This document shows, in pieces, positions 18,346 through 27,175 of a DNA stretch of 64,000 bases. The notes below the pieces were generated by a model that was not told the DNA's origin, searched no databases, and saw only the letters and a program-made list of their open reading frames with translations. Each line of letters begins with the position of its first letter. Position 1 is the stretch's first letter. A program made the position numbers and the translations under genes. The DNA lies in contig JADGEL010000002.1 in NCBI GenBank assembly GCA_016744415.1, forward strand, positions 186,001-250,000. The letters run 5' to 3'. The DNA is from Flavobacteriaceae bacterium. Its GTDB lineage: Bacteria > Bacteroidota > Bacteroidia > Flavobacteriales > Flavobacteriaceae.

Positions 18346-19257
18346 ATGGATTCAGATCAAAATGAATTGCGATTTCAAAGCATCTATGAGATGTTATTTC
18401 AGATGGGTAAAGGAAATTTTGCGCATCGAATTCAACGTTCAAAAATAGATGATAACCTTGAAATTGTAACCGTATTGATAAATATGTTTGCTGAGGAAAT
18501 GAATGAGTTCATTTTACATAAGGGTTATGTAAATCCACATCACACCAACAAATACATTGTTCAATCTGCATTTATATTGGACGCCTATTTTGTTATAAAA
18601 AGTTTTAATTCTAAAGTACCCGCTATTTTAGGTTTTAAACCTGAAGACATCTATCAAAAATATTTTTTAGAATTATTGGTTGAGCCCTCTGTTGCTGTAT
18701 TTAAGAATATTGAAAATGATATAATTGAGAACCCCATCTATCATGCTTCAGTACAACTTACATTTAAAACACAAAAGCAGCTTTATATTCCTGTGAGCTG
18801 TATTATTTTAAGGCTTTTACACAGTACTGATATATTGGTTAGTTTCGTAACAAATATTATTGAGGAAACCACCTTGCCTACTACTTTGACATCGGATAAA
18901 GATCAAACAAAACCAAAAGGTATTTATAGGATTGCTGATGTGCAATTAATTCAGGAATTATATGATTTTATATTAAACAATTTGGACAAACCTCTGCCTA
19001 CTATCAAGGAGCTTGCACGGATTTTTGGCACCAATGAATATAAATTAAAATATGGATTTAAATATTTGTTCAAAACGAGTATTTATCAATTTTATAATAC
19101 TAAGCGTTTAAATAAGGCACATCTTTTAATACAACAGACCACCATACAATTGAAGGAAATAGCTGTAATGACTGGTTTTAATAGCTATCCAAATTTTTCA
19201 AAGGCCTTTAAAAAATTGTTTGGGTACTCGCCAAATGAAATGAAAAGGATGCTTTGA
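18346..19257 (+). CDS. PAS-AraC transcriptional regulator
   Basis: This 303-residue protein has three parts: an N-terminal helical segment like the end of a HAMP/PAS linker (MGKGNFAHRIQRSKIDDNLE), a PAS-like domain at about 70-165 (AFILDAYFVIKSFNSKVPAILGFKPEDIYQKYF), and a C-terminal AraC/XylS double helix-turn-helix at about 205-303 (LPTIKELARIFGTNEYKLKYGF, then IAVMTGFNSYPNFSKAFKKLFGYSP). It lacks a membrane helix and should be a cytoplasmic activator sensing a small ligand. With the STAS-like gene 42 bp upstream it probably controls the divergent acyltransferase fusion, based on gene order only. Confidence 0.85.
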   Translation: MDSDQNELRFQSIYEMLFQMGKGNFAHRIQRSKIDDNLEIVTVLINMFAEEMNEFILHKGYVNPHHTNKYIVQSAFILDAYFVIKSFNSKVPAILGFKPEDIYQKYFLELLVEPSVAVFKNIENDIIENPIYHASVQLTFKTQKQLYIPVSCIILRLLHSTDILVSFVTNIIEETTLPTTLTSDKDQTKPKGIYRIADVQLIQELYDFILNNLDKPLPTIKELARIFGTNEYKLKYGFKYLFKTSIYQFYNTKRLNKAHLLIQQTTIQLKEIAVMTGFNSYPNFSKAFKKLFGYSPNEMKRML

Positions 19258-19908
19258 GGTATTTGGTATTAGGTATGGAATTTCCGAAACATTTTATGGA
19301 ATGTAACTGTTTAAGAGTCATTTTGAAATGATTTTTTTAATCATTTTTACTAAATTAAGGCCTACTAAACCTACATAACCCTGAAGAAATTAAGAATTAT
19401 AAATACAAATGGATAAAAGGACACAGGTTTTGAACAAAAAATAAATCAATTAGTTAGAAAAGGTTTGAAAGTAAATGGTAACTTAATTCTTTATGGTAAG
19501 ATTTTATACTGGTTATTATTTAAATAGACTGCAATATATATGAACTCAATAAGTTTTATTTCAAAAAATGTAACAAAAAATATAACAAGGTTTAAATCTA
19601 TGATAAGTAGACTTAAAACTCTGTGAATAACCTATTACAGTATTTTAGTAATTTTAGCAAAGCAACTTTTAAATACTTACATACAACGTGTAATAATAAT
19701 CTACTCACATTTTTATGTAATGCTTCATAGTGTTAAGTAATCATTCATTTAATGACACTATCACATTAACAATATAGTAAGCGGTTTGTATTACTCATAT
19801 TCGCTCTACCATACTACAATCACGTATGCTATACGAGTTAGATTGAGTTAAGTGTGGAAGTCGCTAAAATCAAACTTAAATAGGATGACTTTAATAAATC
19901 AAAAAAAA
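19258..19908. other. Intergenic region, no gene seen
   Basis: No frame in these 0.65 kb looks like a protein. The region is AT-rich with scattered stops on both strands. A short stretch at 19387-19431 could be read as a protein tail (EIKNYKYKWIKGHRF and stop), possibly a decayed gene end, but it is too short to assign. Confidence 0.4.
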
Positions 19909-20289
19909 TTAATTAGATGGATTTTCTGAATCCTCAATTTGTACTATCTGATCAGCGGTTGCATCTAAAGAGAAATAAAAATCTACCACATAGTAGCTTT
20001 CCGAACTTACGGTATATGTACATCTATATATTGTGTTACTAGCATTGCTAACATCTTCAATGTTTTTTTGCGCATTGTTGTCTAGATAGGTTCTAATTTT
20101 ACTCTCAACAGACTCCAATTTGTTTTGAGGAGCAGCTCTAAATAGAACATGGGCCGAATAAATATCTGAATTTTCTAGATGAGACAACATTTCATTAACC
20201 ACATCTAATTTTTGATTATTCTGAGAAGTTTGAGCAAATGAAACTACAGTTAATATTAACAATAAAAGAGTGCATATTTTTGATTTCAT
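19909..20289 (-). CDS. Small secreted protein
   Basis: The 126-residue product starts with a Sec signal peptide (MKSKICTLLLLILTVVSFAQ, cleavage after Ala19). The mature part begins with a helix (QKLDVVNEMLSHLENSDIYSAHVLF) and ends in strands (TIYRCTYTVSSESYYVVDFYFSLDA). One Cys is present and there is no lipobox. No family is recognised; a periplasmic or secreted location is predicted. It stands alone between two regions without genes. Confidence 0.55.
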   Translation of the reverse strand: MKSKICTLLLLILTVVSFAQTSQNNQKLDVVNEMLSHLENSDIYSAHVLFRAAPQNKLESVESKIRTYLDNNAQKNIEDVSNASNTIYRCTYTVSSESYYVVDFYFSLDATADQIVQIEDSENPSN

Positions 20290-20689
20290 GATATAAAGTT
20301 TTGATTACAAAAATAAAGGGAAATCTTATTGTTGTCTATTTAATCTCCTTACAATAAGTAAGTGATTTCCTTCTATTTTATCACCACACGATGTGATCGA
20401 GCTGAATGGGAAACAACCAAGCATCCAGCTTTATGAACTAAATGCCATGCTATAGAAAAGGAAGTTAAAAAAAATATTCCTGTGACTACTGGAAACGGGA
20501 AAAAAGTAATCCCTTTTATTAAAACAATTAAATACCAAAACACTCAAATTAATATTTTGAATGTTTTTTACTAATTTGATTTACTTGAAAAATTTATACT
20601 GTTTTTTATCACTCTCAAATTTATACTAGAATTCTAATTTTTTTTGCATCATTATAACAACTTCTGTATTATTACTGTCCCTTATAAGG
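20290..20689. other. Intergenic region, no gene seen
   Basis: I see no gene in this 0.4-kb stretch. It is rich in A/T runs with stops in all frames. The boundary at about 20690 is where a decayed conjugation gene fragment begins. Confidence 0.4.
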
Positions 20690-20950
20690 GACGTTTTATT
20701 ATGAATTTACTGCGGATGTTACACGGCAATGTTTTAATGATTTGCGATACCAAATCTCCATGAATGTCAATCAAACAAAGTCCTCTATTTTGAAGAATGT
20801 TTTGCCGGATTTTAGTTTGTAAAAGGGTGGTTTTACCACTTCCTGCTTGTCAAAGAATATAAAAATGATACAAGCGGTCTTTTAGGTAAACACCAAAGGG
20901 GTTTCCTTTTATTCTAAAATTTGTTTTGAGAGCTAGGTTATTGGATTATG
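20690..20950 (-). pseudogene. Fragment of conjugative DNA-transfer ATPase (TraD/HerA-like)
   Basis: Translated on the minus strand from about 20950, the fragment reads FRIKGNPFGVYLKDRLYHF, then YIL-stop-QAGSGKTTLLQTKIRQNI, then NRGLCLIDIHGDLVSQIIKTLP. This is the Walker A region of the DNA-binding ATPase found in Bacteroidota conjugation and type IV secretion loci. The codon expected to encode Gly just before QAGSGKT is TGA (20850-20852), a single-base change from GGA. Only about 85 codons remain, with stops on both sides, so it is a relic. It confirms a former conjugative element next to the transposase. Confidence 0.75.
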
Positions 20951-21056
20951 ATTGAAATTTGTCATACTTCAATTATTACTCGCTCTTTTTAAAAAGGTAA
21001 AGCGGAGTATATTGTAATTATGAAAAATTATATGTTTGTATTCTTACAAAAATACT

Positions 21057-22370
21057 ATGAATAATGATTTTCATAAAAGAAACTACCATCCGATAATTAT
21101 ATTATTGTATGTAAGTGGTATGTTGGATATTCAGCAATTAGGTCAACTACCAAAAACTACGAAACACAATTGGAATAAATTTAAACATGAAAATTATTTT
21201 GGTGTGAAATGGGCTGAAAATTACATCTATCAATTCGATAACATTAAGGATGTTTTTGCGAGTGCTTTTCTATATAAGACGATCCGATTTATGGTTAAGT
21301 CACATCGTGGTTATCATAAAATGTTACAAGAATTAATTCACAATAAAAATCTTTTGAAACTTCATGCTCATAATATTGTTGAATCTATTGAGCAAATGAG
21401 TGCTTTTGCCAAAATAAAAATTACTACTGCTTGTAAATATTATGGTATTTCTAAAGATTGGTATTATCTACAAAAAAGAAAAGTTATTTGTAAAATCAGT
21501 CCGTTAAAATCCTGCTATAGACAGCACCCTAACCAATTAACACAACATGAGGTTACTATGATTGAAAAAACCATTTTTGATGCTAACAATTTTGGAAAAT
21601 CTAAAACCACGCTATATTATACTGCGATGGATAATGGAGATGTATTTTGCGGAAAATCTACTTTTAGTAATTACGCTACCGCTTTGGGTTATAAAAAACC
21701 AAAACGTTTTAAGAAAATTAAAAAACATGGTTTTAGAGCAATTCGTGTTTTTGAGTGGTTACATGTAGATATTACGTACGTTCAAACTTTAGATGATGGC
21801 TTACAAGCTCTAGCCTTTGTAAAAGATAATTTTTCTAAATCAATTTTACATTATGCCTCTACTACTGGTAAATCAGGAAGTGAATTTATTAAAAATTTAT
21901 TTCAAGAAACTTTTGACAGACACAATCTGTTTGATTATAAAGATCCTATAAATATCTTGTCTGATGGTGGTTCTGAAAATAAAGGTAAATTTATTTCTTG
22001 GGTAAATGGTATTATTGCTCCTCCAATTGTCTCTAAAATCACAGCACAAACTGTTGAATTTCCTTATTCTAATAGTATGTCTGAAAGTACACATAGTATT
22101 TATAAAACCGAATTTATGAATGGTAAAATTTCTAAAAACACCAAAACGCACTTGGAAAGTTTAAAACGATTTTTTATTTATTATAACCAAGAGCGTTATT
22201 TTACTGAACATACAGGACTCAGACCGATTGATATTTTGAACGGTAAAATGCCTGATAAATTTTTGTTTAAAGAACAAATTGAACAAGCAAGAAAAAACAG
22301 AATTCAAACCAATAGACAATTTAATGCGTGTGTTAGTAAAATTAGTAGGTGTGGTATGTCTAATTCTTAA
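21057..22370 (+). CDS. DDE (rve-type) insertion sequence transposase
   Basis: The 437-residue protein starts at the ATG at 21057 (the frame upstream offers only TTG at 21036). It has N-terminal helix-turn-helix parts (residues about 115-145, ITTACKYYGISKDWYYLQKR) and an rve integrase core with D238 (LHVDITYVQ), D303 (ILSDGGSEN) and E343 (SMSESTHS), the DDE triad at near-normal spacing. A tail Y-N-Q-E-R-Y with HTGLRPIDIL is typical of IS3/IS481-like groups. The frame is uninterrupted, so it may be active. I could not identify terminal inverted repeats or a target duplication, so the element limits are unknown. Confidence 0.85.
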   Translation: MNNDFHKRNYHPIIILLYVSGMLDIQQLGQLPKTTKHNWNKFKHENYFGVKWAENYIYQFDNIKDVFASAFLYKTIRFMVKSHRGYHKMLQELIHNKNLLKLHAHNIVESIEQMSAFAKIKITTACKYYGISKDWYYLQKRKVICKISPLKSCYRQHPNQLTQHEVTMIEKTIFDANNFGKSKTTLYYTAMDNGDVFCGKSTFSNYATALGYKKPKRFKKIKKHGFRAIRVFEWLHVDITYVQTLDDGLQALAFVKDNFSKSILHYASTTGKSGSEFIKNLFQETFDRHNLFDYKDPINILSDGGSENKGKFISWVNGIIAPPIVSKITAQTVEFPYSNSMSESTHSIYKTEFMNGKISKNTKTHLESLKRFFIYYNQERYFTEHTGLRPIDILNGKMPDKFLFKEQIEQARKNRIQTNRQFNACVSKISRCGMSNS

Positions 22371-22487
22371 TAAAAACCACCAATATTAAGTGTAAATTGA
22401 TTTTAGTTGCAATTCTTAATTTAGTTTTTTAATTTTCTGTTTTTTTGATATGACTAAATCGGTATAATATAATTTTAAGTGTAAAAA

Positions 22488-22516
22488 AAAGAGGTAACAT
22501 TTTCACTATCTCTTTT
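22488..22516 (+). terminator. Probable terminator after the transposase gene
   Basis: AAAGAG at 22488-22493 pairs with CTCTTT at 22510-22515 across a 16-nt loop, extending weakly inward, with T residues at the 3' side. It lies 118 bp after the transposase stop. The stem is short and the call is tentative. Confidence 0.4.
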
Positions 22517-22660
22517 AATCCCTTTATTTAAGCCAAAGTTCCAACTTTGGAACCCTTTTGTCGTGGTTTTTCTTGGTTAGTGCTCTGGAATGTATTTCGG
22601 TAGAAGTACATGAAATATCCGAAATAAAAATTACATCTGAGTTATTGTAATAATATTCAT

Positions 22661-22915
22661 CGCATCAAATGATACACATCCGCAACACTTCTAAGTGAAT
22701 AAGGATTATTCTTCTTATATCTTTTCTGTGGAGGTAATATATCGGTGTCCAACAATAAACTATACCTTTCTATGTGAATACATCTGAAGATATTCACATT
22801 GCCGATTCTTAGTTTTGGAATTATGTTGGTGGTTAAGTTGTGCATTTCATTTGTGGTTTTTCTTGTGGTATTGATTGTCTAATCGTTTTTTGATGTAATT
22901 AAATGGTTGCGGTCT
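22661..22915. repeat. Element X copy 1, behind the orphan toxin-immunity pair
   Basis: This 255-bp segment matches 42841-43092 over its full length (both start CGCATCAAATGATACACATC and end AAATGGTTGCGGTCT), with small substitutions and indels. A shorter relative of its right part lies at 37559-37652. On the minus strand copy 1 reads as a protein tail (TINTTRKTTNEMHNLTTNII, ending NPYSLRSVADVYHLMR and stop) broken by one TAG. Copy 2 is frameshifted in that frame, while the plus strand of copy 2 reads as a hydrophobic 70-residue frame. I cannot decide which strand was once coding. It follows the candidate immunity gene at 23077. Confidence 0.85.
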
Positions 22916-22969
22916 TAGTAATTCATTTGTAAAATACACTAGTATTGGTGGTAGCATTTAAACTAAGAA

Positions 22970-22993
22970 AACCACAACTTTTACATTGTGGTT
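22970..22993 (-). terminator. Terminator after the orphan immunity gene
   Basis: AACCACAA (22970-22977) pairs with TTGTGGTT (22986-22993). On the minus strand the stem is followed by TTTCTTAGTTT, giving a rho-independent terminator for the 24601-23077 unit. It has the same stem as the terminator behind the main Rhs operon (43148-43169), another sign that both loci share a 3' architecture. Confidence 0.65.
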
Positions 22994-23076
22994 CTAATTT
23001 GTTATTGGCTTACTCACTACTGCCACTAGTAAATACTAGCGAGAGGAGGCACGGACTACAAGTCCTCGCTATCGGG

Positions 23077-23661
23077 TTATTTTGTCAAATCAATTTCTTC
23101 ATAATTAACCATTGCTAGAACTTCTTCTAAAGAAATTTTTTCATCATCTAAATAATAATTCACAATGCCATTACTATTTAACTTGACATAATTATCAATA
23201 ACTTTATTAGAATTAACAGTAAAGGATGTATCAATAAGTTTAATATTATTATTTCTTAAATCGAGTAAGTTGACGTTGTCATAATCTTTTATAATTTGTA
23301 AATGCAATAATAACGAATCATTGGCATTCAATTTATTCTCATAGTCACCTCTTAAATCCAGCAATTCATAACTTTTATTATTGATACTTAATTTAAAGTT
23401 AGAAATATGGAACCCGTTTATTTTCCCTTTTACAGAATCAATTAGACTTAATTCTTTTACCTCATTTGTATTATTAATCAATTTTACCTTAACATATATG
23501 CCAATTCTTGACTTTGATAATGTCAATTCATAATTATAAAAATTTAACGATTCATATCTAAATTCAATATTTTCTTTAGAGATAGTATTTCCTTTATTAT
23601 TACATGAACATAAAATAAATATGATGCTTAATGAAATTATAATATTCTTATTTATTTTCAT
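23077..23661 (-). CDS. Lipoprotein, candidate immunity protein for the orphan Rhs tip
   Basis: The 194-residue product has a lipoprotein signal (MKINKNIIISLSIIFILCSC, Cys20 followed by Asn). The mature part is beta-rich (YELTLSKSRIGIYVKVKLIN, IVNYYLDDEKISLEEVLAMV). No family is recognised. Its ATG begins 1 bp after the stop of the orphan toxin tip, an arrangement typical of toxin-immunity pairs, and a shared terminator follows. If it protects against the HExxH-bearing tip, a membrane-anchored inhibitor facing the periplasm would make sense. This role is inferred from position only. Confidence 0.6.
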   Translation of the reverse strand: MKINKNIIISLSIIFILCSCNNKGNTISKENIEFRYESLNFYNYELTLSKSRIGIYVKVKLINNTNEVKELSLIDSVKGKINGFHISNFKLSINNKSYELLDLRGDYENKLNANDSLLLHLQIIKDYDNVNLLDLRNNNIKLIDTSFTVNSNKVIDNYVKLNSNGIVNYYLDDEKISLEEVLAMVNYEEIDLTK

Positions 23662-23662
23662 A

Positions 23663-24601
23663 TCAATTGTTTTTCACTCTTTCTTCACTCCTATTTAAGT
23701 ATTCTTCAAAATCTTTGATTGTTTCACCTTTAAAATTCTCATTAAATTTCTCATTATAATAATCTACATTTGCTCTATATGCCTTATAAAAGGCCTTAAA
23801 CCCTTCAGATTCGAAATTGCCTCTTCCAGTTCCTCCCCTCAATAATGATTTCAAATAACTTTCTTGACCATCAAGATAGGTAGATTTAATAACTCCTTTA
23901 GCATAATTCTTAAAATTTAGTGTGGTTTTCAAAAATGATTTATGCCCTATAGCTACTTTTTGAGCATCTATATGCTCAAATAATCTACCTTGATTTCCTT
24001 TTCCATGTTCTTCTTCATGAATAGTTAAATTAATAAAATTATAATAATCATTAATTAACATTTCTCCTCCATCATTAAGATTTTTATATATAGTCCAATC
24101 TCTATTACCATCATAAGACATGCGCATTCCTATATCTCCTGTTCGAGATTTTTTAATCGTTATTTCCCCTAAATTTGATTTGTTATTAATCTCTTCATAA
24201 AAAATAGTTCTGCCAACATTTGCAATAATCTCATCATCGCTATTACTTAAAACTTTAGAGTTATTATACATTTCAGATGATTGGTCTGAAATAGGTTGTA
24301 TTTTAGAAAATATTTCATGAGTATATAATTGACAATTTTCATATAAATATTCATCATTTACGACTCTAATTTCATTACTATATCCAATTTGCCCAATTTG
24401 GTCTCCATTTGAACTGTAATATCTTTCTAATCCTTCTAATTCTCTAGAATCAATCACTCTATTTTCACTAAATGCATATGGACTATTCCAAGGATACTCC
24501 CCACTTAAAGGGTCCACCGCAAAGAACCTACCAACTCGTGGGTCATGCATTCTATACTTATAGTTTAGAGAATTCCCTTCGCCTTTTACTTCATCATCCA
24601 T
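23663..24601 (-). CDS. Orphan Rhs C-terminal toxin tip with HExxH motif
   Basis: The frame starts in the middle of an Rhs repeat core: residues 1-58 ([19 protein letters not shown] and on) match the core of the giant Rhs protein at 43602-54794. Upstream the frame is homologous to 24674, then meets a TAG, so no secretion signal or YD repeats precede it. Residues 60-312 differ fully from the tip of the main protein. They contain [11 protein letters not shown] (H195, E196, H199), the zinc-peptidase signature HExxH, inside a hydrophobic-polar helix. It could be translated from the internal ATG at 24599-24601 but not exported by itself. It is best seen as a stored alternative tip, with its immunity gene 1 bp downstream. 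Confidence 0.75.
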   Translation of the reverse strand: MDDEVKGEGNSLNYKYRMHDPRVGRFFAVDPLSGEYPWNSPYAFSENRVIDSRELEGLERYYSSNGDQIGQIGYSNEIRVVNDEYLYENCQLYTHEIFSKIQPISDQSSEMYNNSKVLSNSDDEIIANVGRTIFYEEINNKSNLGEITIKKSRTGDIGMRMSYDGNRDWTIYKNLNDGGEMLINDYYNFINLTIHEEEHGKGNQGRLFEHIDAQKVAIGHKSFLKTTLNFKNYAKGVIKSTYLDGQESYLKSLLRGGTGRGNFESEGFKAFYKAYRANVDYYNEKFNENFKGETIKDFEEYLNRSEERVKNN

Positions 24602-24674
24602 TTCTTGTCCTTGGAAACCGTATCTATAATCAGATGTGTTTCCATGTCTATTAGGTACTAATTGACCAAAAGGA
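24425..24674. repeat. 5' homology arm shared with the main Rhs gene
   Basis: This 250-bp stretch corresponds base for base in length to 44400-44649. From the coding for LEGLE to the coding for [11 protein letters not shown] it codes for the Rhs core, with identity highest in the 165 bp at the right end. Similarity stops abruptly after CCAAAAGGA (24666-24674), where the main gene continues in frame and this copy meets unrelated DNA. It is long enough to support homologous recombination that would move the orphan tip onto the main gene. Confidence 0.9.
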
Positions 24675-24906
24675 CAACACCCTATATACTATTTTAGTGC
24701 TACTTTATTTTAAAGAACGTGTGATTAATCCTAGAACTAATCAAAATCTAAGATATAAAAAAACACCTAGTTTCCTAAATGCTTTCTATATTAATTTTGT
24801 AAGACTAACGCTGTAAAAGTTTTCGGTTCACTTTTCGGTTCACTTTTACGGAAAACCGCAATATATAAGGGTTATTTCGGTTCATTTTTCGGCTCATAAA
24901 ATACGA
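24675..24906. other. Junction region with short direct repeats
   Basis: This gap joins the orphan Rhs arm to the recombinase/Schlafen cluster. It contains TTTTCGGTTCAC twice in tandem (24820-24831, 24832-24843) and two relatives at 24875-24896 (ATTTCGGTTCA, TTTTCGGCTCA), directly behind the stop of the Schlafen-type gene. The repeats might be recombinase-binding sites at an element edge or part of a terminator. I see no gene. Confidence 0.5.
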
Positions 24907-26247
24907 CTACCTTGTTTTGTATCCGTCAACATTAATAAAATATTTTGTTGCTCTACCAGTTCCTTTACTTTTAATAACTTCTAATTCTATAAGTTCATCA
25001 ATATCCCTACCAGCAGAACTTTTTGTAGTATTTATCTCAGTTTGATATATACCACTGGTAATAAACTCATTTTCCTTTATATACTGGACTGCTTGTTTTT
25101 GCCTATCATTTAATCCCAATCCATCAAGATATTTATCTGTAAAAACCTCATTGAAAATTGTAATCTCAAACCCACCTGAATGATTTATAATTTTTGGTTC
25201 AGGTAAGCCATGGTTCTTACATTCTTGCAATACTTTCAATGTTCCTCTACCCCAAGATTCTATAAAACCAGCCTTGTAAAATATATCTGCTAATAACTCA
25301 TTCCTTGGAAAAGAAGCATGATTTGTCTTTAAATCATCTATTTGTAGTTCTGGTGTTAACTCTCCGTGATTCCAAATAGAAATTCTATCATCATATATAC
25401 TTATAAATACTGGAGAGTTTTCATATTTACGATGAATAATAGCGTTGAAAAGCATCTCACGTATTGCTTCGTAAGGGTATGGTGGCGTTTCGATACGTTG
25501 TAACTCTTCATAACTAATCTCTTTAATGAAATACTTTAAATCCAAAATTTCTAATACTTTATCAGTAATTTGAATTGCATTGGATTCCACTATATCTTGG
25601 GCTAATAAATCTGTTGAAGTCTCTCCAAATTTTCCAATTTTAACAAATGCCGTTGAGGCATATTTTAATGGCTCTTTACCAAAAAGTAATAACGCTGCTC
25701 TAGTATAAAAACCTTCTTTTGTTACTAACCCCAGATTTTGAAATAGCACTTCTACATCATCAGTATCGTCTATAAAAGGTAGCCTACCACTTTTCTTTAC
25801 TTTTTGAATAAAGTAATCTACTGCATTTAAGTCTACATCGGCTAAGGCTCCTTCTTCAACTAAAACTTTTTCCCAAACTATCTTTGATTTATTCAGTAAA
25901 AAATTAGTTAATGATTGTCCAGTAAGCTGTCTAGTTGTACTTCCTGTTCGGATAAAATACAAGCCCTTATAATTTATAGGAGCTTCTGATGGTTCTACAT
26001 CTATTTCAATATATTCTAACTCGTTTTCAACTTTTAAATTCACTCCACAATTAATACCTAGAAGGTTAATTATTTTATTCGGTATTTGCTCCATTAAATC
26101 TTTTGTCCCAGACAAACCTTTAATACTTCCATCATCGGTTTTCCCAATAACTAAAGTACCTCCTTTAGTATTTGAAAAGGCGCAAATCCATTTCAAATAT
26201 TCATCTCTCCAAGATTCTTTCCACTCTATGTTCTGTTGCTCTGGCAT
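24907..26247 (-). CDS. Schlafen AlbA_2-type ATP-binding protein with RecG-like C-terminus
   Basis: I choose the ATG at 26245-26247 (MPEQQNIEWKESW), the usual start of this family; ATGs at 26266 and 26263 would overlap the upstream recombinase gene. Residues 1-120 are a Schlafen AlbA_2 domain (EWKESWRDEYLKWICAFSNTKGGTLVIGKTDDG). Residues about 235-370 are the RecG-related/HATPase_c_4 region (YPYEAIREMLFNAIIHRKY, YDDRISIWNHGEL, ESWGRGTLKVLQECKNHGLP), and the end is a winged helix (LNDRQKQAVQYIKENEFIT). Such proteins act as regulators or nucleic-acid-binding ATPases and are frequent on mobile and defence islands. The gene follows two recombinase genes with a 7-bp gap, so it is probably co-transcribed with them. 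Confidence 0.8.
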   Translation of the reverse strand: MPEQQNIEWKESWRDEYLKWICAFSNTKGGTLVIGKTDDGSIKGLSGTKDLMEQIPNKIINLLGINCGVNLKVENELEYIEIDVEPSEAPINYKGLYFIRTGSTTRQLTGQSLTNFLLNKSKIVWEKVLVEEGALADVDLNAVDYFIQKVKKSGRLPFIDDTDDVEVLFQNLGLVTKEGFYTRAALLLFGKEPLKYASTAFVKIGKFGETSTDLLAQDIVESNAIQITDKVLEILDLKYFIKEISYEELQRIETPPYPYEAIREMLFNAIIHRKYENSPVFISIYDDRISIWNHGELTPELQIDDLKTNHASFPRNELLADIFYKAGFIESWGRGTLKVLQECKNHGLPEPKIINHSGGFEITIFNEVFTDKYLDGLGLNDRQKQAVQYIKENEFITSGIYQTEINTTKSSAGRDIDELIELEVIKSKGTGRATKYFINVDGYKTR

Positions 26248-26254
26248 ACTCTTT

Positions 26255-27175
26255 TTATATAACATCAAATATACTATTATTTACATTTCCAAACCTTTCC
26301 ATCGGATGATGATATTCCAATTTCTTTTGTAGGTCATCGATACTCTTAAAATCGTATCGCTGAACGCTAGTTACATATTTATAACCACCCAGATACTGTG
26401 CTCTTCTCAATCCAAGTTCCTTCACCCAAATGGACACTCTTGATTGCTTTAAATGCCTAAAATCTTTAACATAATGAAACTCCTTTCGCAATCGAGTAAT
26501 CATTCGACCCAAGGCACCATCCAGATTATTTGCCTTACCTGTACTAAAGAATAAATTGCTAGATTTTAAATTATAGTTACTAATTAAACTAGGTCTAACA
26601 TCATACACGTAATTAGATAGATGCAGCATTTGTTTGGGACTAAGGTCAACGTACCGTTCATCTGAATAGGTTGTATATGGCACATATAAATTTCCTTCTT
26701 CTAAATCCAAATACTCTAGTAATAAGAGTTCTAATTCTTTACGTTGCAATCCTAGAAAGACCATCATACCCAACATACATCTATCTCGTTTCTGAATCAA
26801 GGTATTGGCTGAGGTCTCCCTATAAATGGTATCCAAAAACTCTTCATCCAATAAGTTAGTAGGAGTGGTTCTATCTCTTTTAGCAAGATGTACCATTAGG
26901 GCTGGATTAGCGTGCATACCAATACTGTAATTGAAATGAGTGATAATTCCTTTGTAGGCTTTTACCGTTGAATGTGCATCACCCTGTTGCTTACGATATG
27001 CCATAAAATCATAGGTCTGTTGCAATGTTATTTTCTTTGGTTTGATAGTGTTGTCCTCAAGCCAGTTTAAGTAGTTTAACACGCAGTTTCTATATCCTTT
27101 ATAGGTATTTGTTAGACAACCCATTTCGTTAAGTATATAGTGCTTAAATCGTTTTAATAATTTTTCTTTATCCAT
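26255..27175 (-). CDS. Tyrosine recombinase-like protein with degraded catalytic site
   Basis: This 306-residue protein has the core-binding domain (NTYKGYRNCVLNYLNWLEDN) and catalytic fold of tyrosine recombinases, but key residues are changed. Aligned with its neighbour at 27168, the first Arg of GLRRKEL is Gln (GLQRKEL), the His of HxxR is Lys (KDFRH), and the GH of LGHR is LGGYKY; the final Tyr (VQRYDF) remains. It is therefore probably not an independent recombinase and may assist the intact enzyme, whose gene overlaps its start by 8 bp. It is unlike random decay because the frame is full length and tightly packed in an operon. Confidence 0.75.
   Translation of the reverse strand: MDKEKLLKRFKHYILNEMGCLTNTYKGYRNCVLNYLNWLEDNTIKPKKITLQQTYDFMAYRKQQGDAHSTVKAYKGIITHFNYSIGMHANPALMVHLAKRDRTTPTNLLDEEFLDTIYRETSANTLIQKRDRCMLGMMVFLGLQRKELELLLLEYLDLEEGNLYVPYTTYSDERYVDLSPKQMLHLSNYVYDVRPSLISNYNLKSSNLFFSTGKANNLDGALGRMITRLRKEFHYVKDFRHLKQSRVSIWVKELGLRRAQYLGGYKYVTSVQRYDFKSIDDLQKKLEYHHPMERFGNVNNSIFDVI

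Noticed and set aside
24820-24896. An attachment site of the recombinases
   Set aside because: The TTTTCGGTTCAC repeats are short and no matching copy was found at the other end of the island, so they are reported as repeats only.
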